Shown here: positions 16,940 through 23,514 of the stretch, piece after piece
Layout of the letters: each line of letters begins with the position of its first letter
Position numbering within the stretch: the stretch's first letter is position 1
From: Bacteroidota bacterium
GTDB lineage: Bacteria > Bacteroidota > Bacteroidia > Chitinophagales > Chitinophagaceae
Length of the DNA stretch: 64,000 nucleotides
Reading direction: 5' to 3'
Assembly: GCA_030706735.1 (NCBI GenBank)
Contig: JAUZNZ010000002.1
Coordinates: 170,261-234,260, forward strand
Translations under genes and position numbers: made by a program
The notes under the pieces: model-generated
What the model saw: the letters and a program-made list of their open reading frames with translations, nothing else
Databases searched by the model: none
Told to the model about the DNA's origin: nothing

Positions 16940-18022
16940 TCAGATCGACGTCTCGTCGTCGTCATTGTCCTTGTCCTTATGCTTGTGTTTGCTCTTGTCT
17001 TTGTCCTTGCCCTCGGGTTTATCATTTTCGCTGCTCCAGCTATGCGCGAGGTTCACCGAGCCGAAACTGCTCTTGATCCTGATCTTCGCCCTTCCGTCGC
17101 CGGCCTTGCCTGCAAAGTCCTTGTCGAAATGAGGGCCGTATTCGTCATTCCCCTCCTTCTCCTCCGATATGCCGAAATCACTGTTGTTGTGGAAGCTCCC
17201 AAAGCTCGTATGTACCTCGAAATCCGCCGACAGTTGCTTGGTCACGACCAACCTGATATTGGAATAGGACTCGAATACGCCCAGCTCCTTGATCTCGTCG
17301 GATACGTTGAACTTGACATTGTGAGAGAATTCACTGCTGATCTTTACATTGCCGTTCACCTTTCCGATCTCCGTACCCTGGTCGAACTTGAAGACCAGCT
17401 TGCCATCGTTGACCTCTCCGATCTTCGCCTTTCCGAACTGTACATCGATGGTATTGACCTTGCTTAGCTTCCCCGCTTCCAGGCCCCCGAACTTGCTGAT
17501 CAGGGTTACTTCGCCCCGCATATCAGGCACAATGATCTTGCCGAAACTGTTCATGAGGTTAAGGGGATTGACCGCCGGCATGTGAACCGTATAGTTGATG
17601 TAAAAGGATTTATTTTCCCCGTCATTGTCCCCATGGCGGTGCCTGTTCCTGCCTTCTTCCCGGTCCTCCTTGTCCCATTTGTCTCCTTTGTCCTCGACCT
17701 TGGTCTTGAAAGAAATAACATGACCGTCATGGCTATCCTTCACCTGGATCTTGTCCAGGATGGACTGGGCTTTTTCATCGGTCGACGCATTGGCGCCGAT
17801 CTCGATGTCGACCGTGATCTCATTCTTGTCCCAGGTGCTGACCACCACGTCGCCGAACGAGTTGTCGATATCCAGCTTGTCCTCGGCCGTGACCGTATAG
17901 GACTTGTTGATCGTTTTCTTCTTCTTCACTTCGTCGCCGTCACCCGTGGCCTTGCCGAATGCAGGCAGGACAAGGAGCAGCATCATGGATAAAGGTTTAA
18001 CCAATTCTATATGCTTTTTCAT
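16940..18022 (-). CDS. Exported DUF4097-like beta-strand protein with charged tail
   Basis: Exported protein of unknown function, 360 residues. A signal peptide covers residues 1-25. From about 40 to 325 it shows repeated short beta strands (IDNSFGDVVVSTWDKNEI, LNLMNSFGKIIVPDM, IRIKSSFGSVNLAHS) typical of DUF4097/adhesin-like beta-solenoids, with the SFG motif recurring. A His/Arg-rich patch (RNRHRHGDND) lies near residue 126, and the C-terminus is a Lys/His/Asp run ending DDDETSI. It overlaps the preceding anti-sigma-like gene by 26 bp, so translation is coupled. Such proteins often follow ECF sigma/anti-sigma pairs in Bacteroidota, suggesting envelope stress or adhesion. Confidence 0.75.
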   Translation of the reverse strand: MKKHIELVKPLSMMLLLVLPAFGKATGDGDEVKKKKTINKSYTVTAEDKLDIDNSFGDVVVSTWDKNEITVDIEIGANASTDEKAQSILDKIQVKDSHDGHVISFKTKVEDKGDKWDKEDREEGRNRHRHGDNDGENKSFYINYTVHMPAVNPLNLMNSFGKIIVPDMRGEVTLISKFGGLEAGKLSKVNTIDVQFGKAKIGEVNDGKLVFKFDQGTEIGKVNGNVKISSEFSHNVKFNVSDEIKELGVFESYSNIRLVVTKQLSADFEVHTSFGSFHNNSDFGISEEKEGNDEYGPHFDKDFAGKAGDGRAKIRIKSSFGSVNLAHSWSSENDKPEGKDKDKSKHKHKDKDNDDDETSI

Positions 18023-18716
18023 ATTCTGCTTTTTTTGAATGATTGATTTGTTTGATGATATCCAATTGATGATTCAGTAATCCCATCTGCAGTTGAAGAT
18101 TCTGTATCATGGCTTCCAATAATTGTTCGCGGTTGGGGTTCTCGGGCAATTGCTTTTTTAGGCCCTGATAAACGCTGTCCAGCTTATTCACATCCCCCGA
18201 GAACTGCCTGTATAACAACGGTTCGTTCTTTTCGATACCCTTCAGTTCCCGATGCTTCAGTTCGACCAGCCTGGCATAATGGTACATCTCCTCTTTATAA
18301 AGATCCTCCTGGCTAGGCTCTTCGGGAAGACCCTTTTTCTTGATGCTATCCTTTTTGACCACGCTTTCGCTGGTCGCCGGACTTTCCGTCCGGGCCACAG
18401 GCGACGAACCATCATGCTGCCCTGCCGCCTCATGCTGTCCCGCAGCATTCACACCCTGCGTGTTCGAAACCAACGGCGCGATATGTCCGGACGTGGGGCG
18501 CGAGAAATACCAGACGCTGCCCGCGATCAGCAGGCTGACCGCCGCCGCGACGCTCCACCTCCTTGCGCTCAGCCAGATGACGGGAGTGCTCTCCGGAGCG
18601 CCGGCCTCCCCCTGGCCCCCCGGGTGCTGGATCTTTTCCCAGACCTTTTTCGCGGGCTCGTCGGCATCGAATTCCTCCCGATGGTCCCGGATGAATTGTT
18701 CTAAACGGCTGTTCAT
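17997..18716 (-). CDS. Single-pass membrane protein, probable anti-sigma factor
   Basis: A 239-residue protein with a cytoplasmic N-terminus (residues 1-50, MNSRLEQFIRDHREEFDADEPAKKVWEKI), one membrane helix at about 53-70 (WSVAAAVSLLIAGSVWYF) and a periplasmic part. The last 100 residues are rich in Glu, Leu, Gln and Lys and look like a coiled coil. No classical anti-sigma domain such as a HxxxCxxC zinc motif is visible. The role is inferred from position: it overlaps the ECF sigma gene by 4 bp (ATGA) and has the topology of membrane anti-sigma factors. It also overlaps the downstream DUF4097-like gene by 26 bp. Confidence 0.6.
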   Translation of the reverse strand: MNSRLEQFIRDHREEFDADEPAKKVWEKIQHPGGQGEAGAPESTPVIWLSARRWSVAAAVSLLIAGSVWYFSRPTSGHIAPLVSNTQGVNAAGQHEAAGQHDGSSPVARTESPATSESVVKKDSIKKKGLPEEPSQEDLYKEEMYHYARLVELKHRELKGIEKNEPLLYRQFSGDVNKLDSVYQGLKKQLPENPNREQLLEAMIQNLQLQMGLLNHQLDIIKQINHSKKAEYEKAYRIG

Positions 18717-19291
18717 GATAGCTCTCCTTGTTTTATAAGCCCTAATAATTTTTGTTTTGCCCGCATGTATTGCGTCCTTACCGTGGCGTGTGACACGCGC
18801 AGGATCTCTGCGATCTCCTCCTGGTCGTATCCTTCAAAAAGATACAAACTGAGGACGGTACGGTAACCGTTCGGCAATAGTTTCACCGCCTTCCTCACAT
18901 CGTCTACCCTGAGCTGTATCTCCTTTTCGTCCGGCATTTCTTCTTCCGGTAAATGGCCCAGCTGCGTTTTTTCGATATCGATCAGATCCACTTTCCGTTT
19001 GCGCAGCTGGTTGATCGATTTGTTGACGACGATCTTTTTCAGCCAGGCTCCGAAGGTCGATTTGTAATGAAATTCTTCCAACGACCTGAATGCGTCCGTA
19101 AAAGCCTCTTGCAAGACATCTTCGGCGTCTCCCGTATGAGCGACAATGCGCAAACTGGTGTTGTACATTGCCTTGGCATACTTCTGGTAGAGCTCCGCGA
19201 AACTCCGGGAATCTCCCTGTTTGCATCGCTCGACCAATTCGTCCCTGAGTATGGGTTCTGTCAATTCCAAACCGGCTGGTTTATCGTTCAT
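18713..19291 (-). CDS. ECF-family RNA polymerase sigma factor
   Basis: Extracytoplasmic-function sigma factor of 192 residues. Region 2 spans about 25-95 (SFAELYQKYAKAMYNTSLRIV, then DAEDVLQEAFTDAFRSLEEF), the core- and -10-binding part. Region 4 spans about 130-185 (LPNGYRTVLSLYLFEGYDQEEIAEILRVSHATVRTQ), the helix-turn-helix that reads the -35-like element. It is the first gene of a three-gene operon with a putative membrane anti-sigma factor and an exported DUF4097-like protein. A TACCTTTA sequence 39 bp upstream of the start resembles the housekeeping -7 element. Target genes are unknown. Confidence 0.93.
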   Translation of the reverse strand: MNDKPAGLELTEPILRDELVERCKQGDSRSFAELYQKYAKAMYNTSLRIVAHTGDAEDVLQEAFTDAFRSLEEFHYKSTFGAWLKKIVVNKSINQLRKRKVDLIDIEKTQLGHLPEEEMPDEKEIQLRVDDVRKAVKLLPNGYRTVLSLYLFEGYDQEEIAEILRVSHATVRTQYMRAKQKLLGLIKQGELS

Positions 19292-19330
19292 GTCACCTTA
19301 AATACACCGGCTGTTCCCCGATGTTGCATA

Positions 19331-19338
19331 TAAAGGTA
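19331..19338 (-). promoter_or_regulatory. Candidate -7 element of the ECF sigma operon
   Basis: TACCTTTA on the minus strand is one base off TAnnTTTG. The same variant precedes the histidine kinase gene at 23455-23462. Confidence 0.3.
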
Positions 19339-19347
19339 AAAAAATAC

Positions 19348-19373
19348 AAAAAGGCCCCGTACCACGCCTTTTT
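19348..19373. repeat. Inverted repeat between divergent sigma-factor and acyl-CoA dehydrogenase genes
   Basis: Arms AAAAAGGC (19348-19355) and GCCTTTTT (19366-19373) enclose a 10-base loop. It is shaped like a bidirectional terminator but lies between two divergent starts, so it may instead be a protein-binding or leader structure. Function is unassigned. Confidence 0.35.
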
Positions 19374-19397
19374 CTTACATTAGCGGCTAAATCAAAT

Positions 19398-20597
19398 ATG
19401 CCCGGAATGGCTGCAAACGCTAGACAAGACGCTTTCCAAAGCCCCGATTATTTCAGGCTGGACGACCTGCTGACGGAAGAGCATAAGCTGGTCAGGGAAT
19501 CGGTTCGGAGCTACGTGAAAAAGGAGATTTCCCCGATCATCGAGGACTATGCCCAGCGGGCGGAATTCCCCCGGCATATCGTCGCGCAACTGGGACACCT
19601 GGGGTGTTTCGGGCCTACCATCCCCTCGGAATACGGCGGCGGCGGACTCGACTATATCAGCTATGGCCTCATGATGCAGGAATTGGAAAGGGGGGACAGC
19701 GGAGTGCGGAGCACGGCCTCGGTACAGGGCTCTCTCGTCATGTTCCCCATATTCGAATATGGCAGCGAAGAACAACGACGGAAATACCTGCCCAAACTCG
19801 CCAACGGGGAATGGCTGGGTTGCTTCGGTTTAACGGAGCCGGATCATGGCAGCGACCCCGGTTCGATGCTGAGCAATTTTAAGGATGCCGGCGACCATGT
19901 GGTTCTTAACGGGAGCAAGATGTGGATCAGCAACGCCCCTTTTTCACAGGTTGCCGTGGTCTGGGCCAAAGACGAAAAGGGAGATATCCGGGGCCTCATA
20001 CTGGAAAGGGGAATGGAGGGCTTCAGCACGCCCACCACGCACGGCAAGTGGAGCCTCCGGGCCTCGGCCACAGGCGAACTGGTATTCGATCACGTCAAAG
20101 TTCCGAAGCAAAATATCTTTCCCGGGGTAAAAGGATTGAAAGGGCCATTGGGCTGCCTCACCAAGGCGCGGTATGGGATTGCCTGGGGTGTGCTCGGGGC
20201 AGCAATGGATTGCTATGATACGGCCCTTCGCTATAGCCTCGAACGGGTGCAGTTCGACCGGCCGATCGGAGGTTTCCAGCTGCAACAGAAGAAGCTGGCC
20301 GAAATGATCACCGAGATCACCAAGGCCCAATTGCTCAACTGGCGCCTGGGCACACTGATGAACGAAGGGAAAGCCACGCCCGCCCAGGTTTCGATGGCCA
20401 AACGCAATGGGTGTGAAGTGGCCGCGCGGATCGCCAGGGACGCCCGCCAGATCCTCGGAGGCATGGGGATCAGCGGGGAATATCCGATCATGCGCCACAT
20501 GATGAATATTGAGAGCGTCATCACCTACGAAGGAACGCATGACGTACATTTGCTCATCACGGGCATGGATATTACCGGCCTGAACGCTTTTAAGTAA
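19398..20597 (+). CDS. Acyl-CoA dehydrogenase, glutaryl-CoA dehydrogenase type
   Basis: FAD enzyme that most likely oxidises and decarboxylates glutaryl-CoA to crotonyl-CoA in lysine and tryptophan breakdown. In the 399-residue protein the acyl-CoA dehydrogenase domains run in normal order. The glutaryl-specific features are Arg104 in SGVRSTASVQGSL, which binds the second carboxylate in the family, and the catalytic Glu378 in TYEGTHDVH, with the MNIESVITYEGTHD end typical of glutaryl-CoA dehydrogenases. The aroK gene starts inside its stop codon (1-bp overlap). Upstream, TACATTAG resembles a weak -7 element. A general short-chain acyl-CoA dehydrogenase is the less likely alternative. Confidence 0.88.
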   Translation: MPGMAANARQDAFQSPDYFRLDDLLTEEHKLVRESVRSYVKKEISPIIEDYAQRAEFPRHIVAQLGHLGCFGPTIPSEYGGGGLDYISYGLMMQELERGDSGVRSTASVQGSLVMFPIFEYGSEEQRRKYLPKLANGEWLGCFGLTEPDHGSDPGSMLSNFKDAGDHVVLNGSKMWISNAPFSQVAVVWAKDEKGDIRGLILERGMEGFSTPTTHGKWSLRASATGELVFDHVKVPKQNIFPGVKGLKGPLGCLTKARYGIAWGVLGAAMDCYDTALRYSLERVQFDRPIGGFQLQQKKLAEMITEITKAQLLNWRLGTLMNEGKATPAQVSMAKRNGCEVAARIARDARQILGGMGISGEYPIMRHMMNIESVITYEGTHDVHLLITGMDITGLNAFK

Positions 20598-21139
20598 TGA
20601 AGATCTTCCTGATAGGCTTCATGGGATCGGGCAAGACCCACTGGGCCAGGCTGCTGTCTGCAAAACTTCAACTGCCTTTTCACGACCTGGATACGATGAT
20701 CGTCGACAAAGAACATCGATCCATAGCAGAGATCTTCTCGGAAAAAGGCGAGGAATATTTCCGTTATAAGGAAAAAGAATCGCTCGAAGAACTCGCCACA
20801 CAACAGGAGAGCTTTATTCTTTCCTGCGGCGGTGGCACGCCCTGCTTTTTTAATAATATCGAGTTCATGAAGCGATACGGCAAAGTGGTCTGGCTCAATA
20901 CGTCGGTCGATGTGCTCAAGCAGCGCCTCCTGAAGGAGCGCAAGAGCCGCCCGCTGATCCGCGATATCGACGATGACGGCCTGCAACGCTATATCGTTCG
21001 CAAGCTGAGTGAAAGGAGGATGTACTATCAGCAGGCCGATGTCGTGGTGAATGAAGAATCCATCTCACAGGAGGAGTTCCTTCGCTTACTCTTCAGCGAA
21101 CAACGGAATGAAGAGAAAAATATGGAGGACGATGATTAA
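20597..21139 (+). CDS. aroK: Shikimate kinase
   Basis: Phosphorylates shikimate in the chorismate pathway. The 180 residues start with the P-loop GFMGSGKTHWAR at 7-18, followed by the substrate-binding DLDTMI around residue 33, YFRYKE around residue 54 and the LSCGGGTPC glycine motif near 75-83, then the lid region RKSRPLIRD. All are standard for AroK. The start codon shares one base with the stop of the upstream dehydrogenase gene. The acidic C-terminal tail (NEEKNMEDDD) is a lineage extension. The DUF423 gene follows 8 bp downstream. Confidence 0.94.
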   Translation: MKIFLIGFMGSGKTHWARLLSAKLQLPFHDLDTMIVDKEHRSIAEIFSEKGEEYFRYKEKESLEELATQQESFILSCGGGTPCFFNNIEFMKRYGKVVWLNTSVDVLKQRLLKERKSRPLIRDIDDDGLQRYIVRKLSERRMYYQQADVVVNEESISQEEFLRLLFSEQRNEEKNMEDDD

Positions 21140-21147
21140 ATTGCCGT

Positions 21148-21537
21148 ATGAATAAGAGCTTTCTTTCCATCGCGGCCCTGTTTGGCGCCCTTTCCGTTGC
21201 CCTTGGCGCCTTCGCCGCACATAAGTTGAGAGAGATGGTGGGCCCCGAGGATGTAGCCACCTTCGAGACGGGCGTACGCTACCAGTTCTATCACGTATTT
21301 GCCTTGCTCACGGTGGCCCTCCTTTCAGAAAAATTTGCCAACAGATGGATGCTGAGGGCCGGGAACTGCTTTATCGCCGGGATCATCCTGTTCTCCGGTT
21401 CATTATACGTCCTCACCGCCATGAAAGCGGCAGAAAGCGGGAGTCTGAAATTAGCAGGTTATGCTACGCCCATCGGCGGCTTGTTCTTTATCGCCGGGTG
21501 GTTCTTCCTCTGGCTCGGCGTCACCAGAAAACCATGA
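21148..21537 (+). CDS. DUF423 family small membrane protein
   Basis: A 129-residue inner-membrane protein of the DUF423/YgdD family, function unknown. Four hydrophobic segments are visible at about 5-22, 44-60, 70-90 and 105-125. The family start (LSIAALFGALSVALGAFAAHKLRE) and the YQFYHVFALL segment are present, as is the final GGLFFIAGWFFLWLG. It is the third gene of the acyl-CoA dehydrogenase-aroK unit. Its TGA is followed immediately by the reverse stop codon of the histidine kinase gene, with no spacing. Confidence 0.9.
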   Translation: MNKSFLSIAALFGALSVALGAFAAHKLREMVGPEDVATFETGVRYQFYHVFALLTVALLSEKFANRWMLRAGNCFIAGIILFSGSLYVLTAMKAAESGSLKLAGYATPIGGLFFIAGWFFLWLGVTRKP

Positions 21538-23445
21538 CTATAACGCGAGCTGGAACCTGGTCCTGGTCCCCTCATGGTTCTCGATGTTGAATTCGCCGTC
21601 GATGGACGCCATCCTGCGTTTCATATTGTTCAACCCGTTCCCGAATTTCCTCAGTTTTTCCATGTTGATGCCGACGCCGTCGTCCAGGATCTCGATGACC
21701 AGCCTGTCCCCGACGGTCACATTGATCTTTACGACCGATCCCTGGGAATGCTTGAGTACGTTATTAAGAGCTTCCTTAACGGATAGGAAAATATTTCTGC
21801 GCTTCTCTCCGCTGATCTCCCTTGACGGAATGGCGATCGGCATATTGAAATAGCAGTCGATGGCCGTATTCTCAAAGAACTCCACCGCATAGGAGCGTAT
21901 ATAGGCAACCAGGTTTTCAACCGAATCATTCGAACTGGTCATGGTCCAGATAATGGTATTCATCTTGTTCAGCAGCTCATTGGCCGAATGGGAGATCTTG
22001 TCGATCTCCGGCAGGGTCTGTTCCTTCATTTTGGTCTTGACGATTTCGCTCATCAGCCGGATGGCGGTTACCCCCGATCCCAATTCGTCATGCATATCGG
22101 CGGAGATCCGGTTGCGCTCATCCTGCTTGGCTGCCAGGACGGCTACCTGCTTTTCCAGTTCTTTCCGCTCTGTTTCCAGCTTGAGCTTTTCTTCTTTCTG
22201 GATGCTGAGAATGATCTCCTTCTTGTTCTTATAGGTCAGGGCGGACAGAAAGAATAAGAGTTCCACGATGATGCCGGCCTGGTAATAGAAAAGGGCCTGA
22301 TTCAGGATCGACGTCCCGTTCACCGGCTTGAAATTGGTGGCGATCATGGCCTGTGAGACGATGGATAACAGGCAAAGGGAAATGTTCCCGTAGACGATAT
22401 AGTTCATCAGTACGTCCTTGTACTTCAACCCCTTCCAGATAAACAGGATCGAGATCAGTAATAAAACGTACTTGGTGGCATTCTCAATATAATTGCGAAC
22501 CTGGAAATCCGACACCGCCAATACCGCAAGACCGTATAACACGGTCATGACGATGATCGCATTGGAACCCCAGAAAAGAATACGGTCGAGGGCAGGATAA
22601 TTCTTTTCGGTTTCCAGGAATTTGCGATGGAAAATAATATAAAATATATAGCCGATACAAAAGATGATATTGTCCAGCCATCCTTCAAAAAGGTAATTGA
22701 ACGTCGTCGCTTTGTTATGAAGGACGGATTTCAGGATCAGCAGCGAACCGATGCAAATCGCATATACGGCGTAATGGAGGAATTCCGGTTTCGCGGTCTG
22801 GGCGTACTCGCTCAGCGCATAGAAGATCATCATCAGCATGATCCCTGCGAATAAATTCGAGATGACATCGTTGTGCGTCTTGTTCGTATGAACCAGACTG
22901 ATCGCCTGTGAGATATAACTTTCCCGCGTAAGGGTGGGGTTCAGGGAGTTCGTCGACGCTTTCACGAAGGTAAGCAGGGCGATAAGAACCGCATGCTCCC
23001 GCGGGCCAAGAGTTATTTTTCGGTACCCCAGGCTGTCGCTGTTGCGAGGCAGGACCGGCGTAAGCTCGGTAATGCTCCTCCCGCTGTCCCCGAGCCGGAA
23101 TAGCCGTATGGTGCGAAATAAGAAGCCAGGGCAAAAGAAGACTCCCTGAACGCTATCGCCACTGTTGAACAAAGCGAATTTCAGCAGGGCCGTCATATTT
23201 ACCTGGCGTGGAGAGATAAAATGGGTATATTTCCGGAAGCCCGGGATCGTCCAGGGGATTGAAAGCAGACTGTCTGTTGGGAAATTCCGCGTGCCGGAGA
23301 GGTAGACCGCCGTATTTTCCGAAATGTCATCCAGTATCCCGGTTCGGTTCAGATCCACCTCGGGCAGCCGACCGGCCTGGGCCCTCACCTCTCCGATCAG
23401 GGCCAGCAGGGAAAAGAGGAGAATCTGTGCGGCCCTCGATCTCAT
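21538..23445 (-). CDS. Sensor histidine kinase with 7TMR-DISM membrane region
   Basis: Membrane sensor kinase of 635 residues. A signal peptide (1-22) precedes an extracytoplasmic 7TMR-DISM-type beta domain to about residue 180. Seven membrane helices of the DISM_7TM type lie between about 190 and 395, and a coiled coil runs from 405 to 440. The kinase core is the HisKA_3/NarL type: the phosphorylated His is in DERNRISADMHDELGSG near residue 450, with an HATPase domain having EALNNVLKHS (N box) and DDGVGI (G1 box). Such kinases pair with LuxR-type response regulators, but none is adjacent, so this is an orphan kinase here. Confidence 0.9.
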   Translation of the reverse strand: MRSRAAQILLFSLLALIGEVRAQAGRLPEVDLNRTGILDDISENTAVYLSGTRNFPTDSLLSIPWTIPGFRKYTHFISPRQVNMTALLKFALFNSGDSVQGVFFCPGFLFRTIRLFRLGDSGRSITELTPVLPRNSDSLGYRKITLGPREHAVLIALLTFVKASTNSLNPTLTRESYISQAISLVHTNKTHNDVISNLFAGIMLMMIFYALSEYAQTAKPEFLHYAVYAICIGSLLILKSVLHNKATTFNYLFEGWLDNIIFCIGYIFYIIFHRKFLETEKNYPALDRILFWGSNAIIVMTVLYGLAVLAVSDFQVRNYIENATKYVLLLISILFIWKGLKYKDVLMNYIVYGNISLCLLSIVSQAMIATNFKPVNGTSILNQALFYYQAGIIVELLFFLSALTYKNKKEIILSIQKEEKLKLETERKELEKQVAVLAAKQDERNRISADMHDELGSGVTAIRLMSEIVKTKMKEQTLPEIDKISHSANELLNKMNTIIWTMTSSNDSVENLVAYIRSYAVEFFENTAIDCYFNMPIAIPSREISGEKRRNIFLSVKEALNNVLKHSQGSVVKINVTVGDRLVIEILDDGVGINMEKLRKFGNGLNNMKRRMASIDGEFNIENHEGTRTRFQLAL

Positions 23446-23454
23446 AGGCTGTTT

Positions 23455-23462
23455 TAAAGGTA
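23455..23462 (-). promoter_or_regulatory. Candidate -7 element of the histidine kinase gene
   Basis: TACCTTTA on the minus strand, one base off TAnnTTTG, ends 9 bp before the start codon at 23445. Confidence 0.3.
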
Positions 23463-23501
23463 ATTTAGATAAATTTAGTCTATTTTAAAATGCCTACTCT
23501 C

Positions 23502-23509
23502 TATCTTTG
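23502..23509 (+). promoter_or_regulatory. Candidate -7 element of ftsK
   Basis: TATCTTTG is an exact TAnnTTTG match. Its final G is separated by 5 bases from the ATG at 23515. With normal Bacteroidota spacing, transcription would start at or beside the start codon, predicting a leaderless or nearly leaderless message. Confidence 0.5.
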
Positions 23510-23514
23510 TGACC

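Noticed and set aside
19348..19373. Terminator between the sigma factor and acyl-CoA dehydrogenase genes
   Set aside because: Both neighbours diverge from this point, so there is no transcript to end; it is listed only as an inverted repeat.
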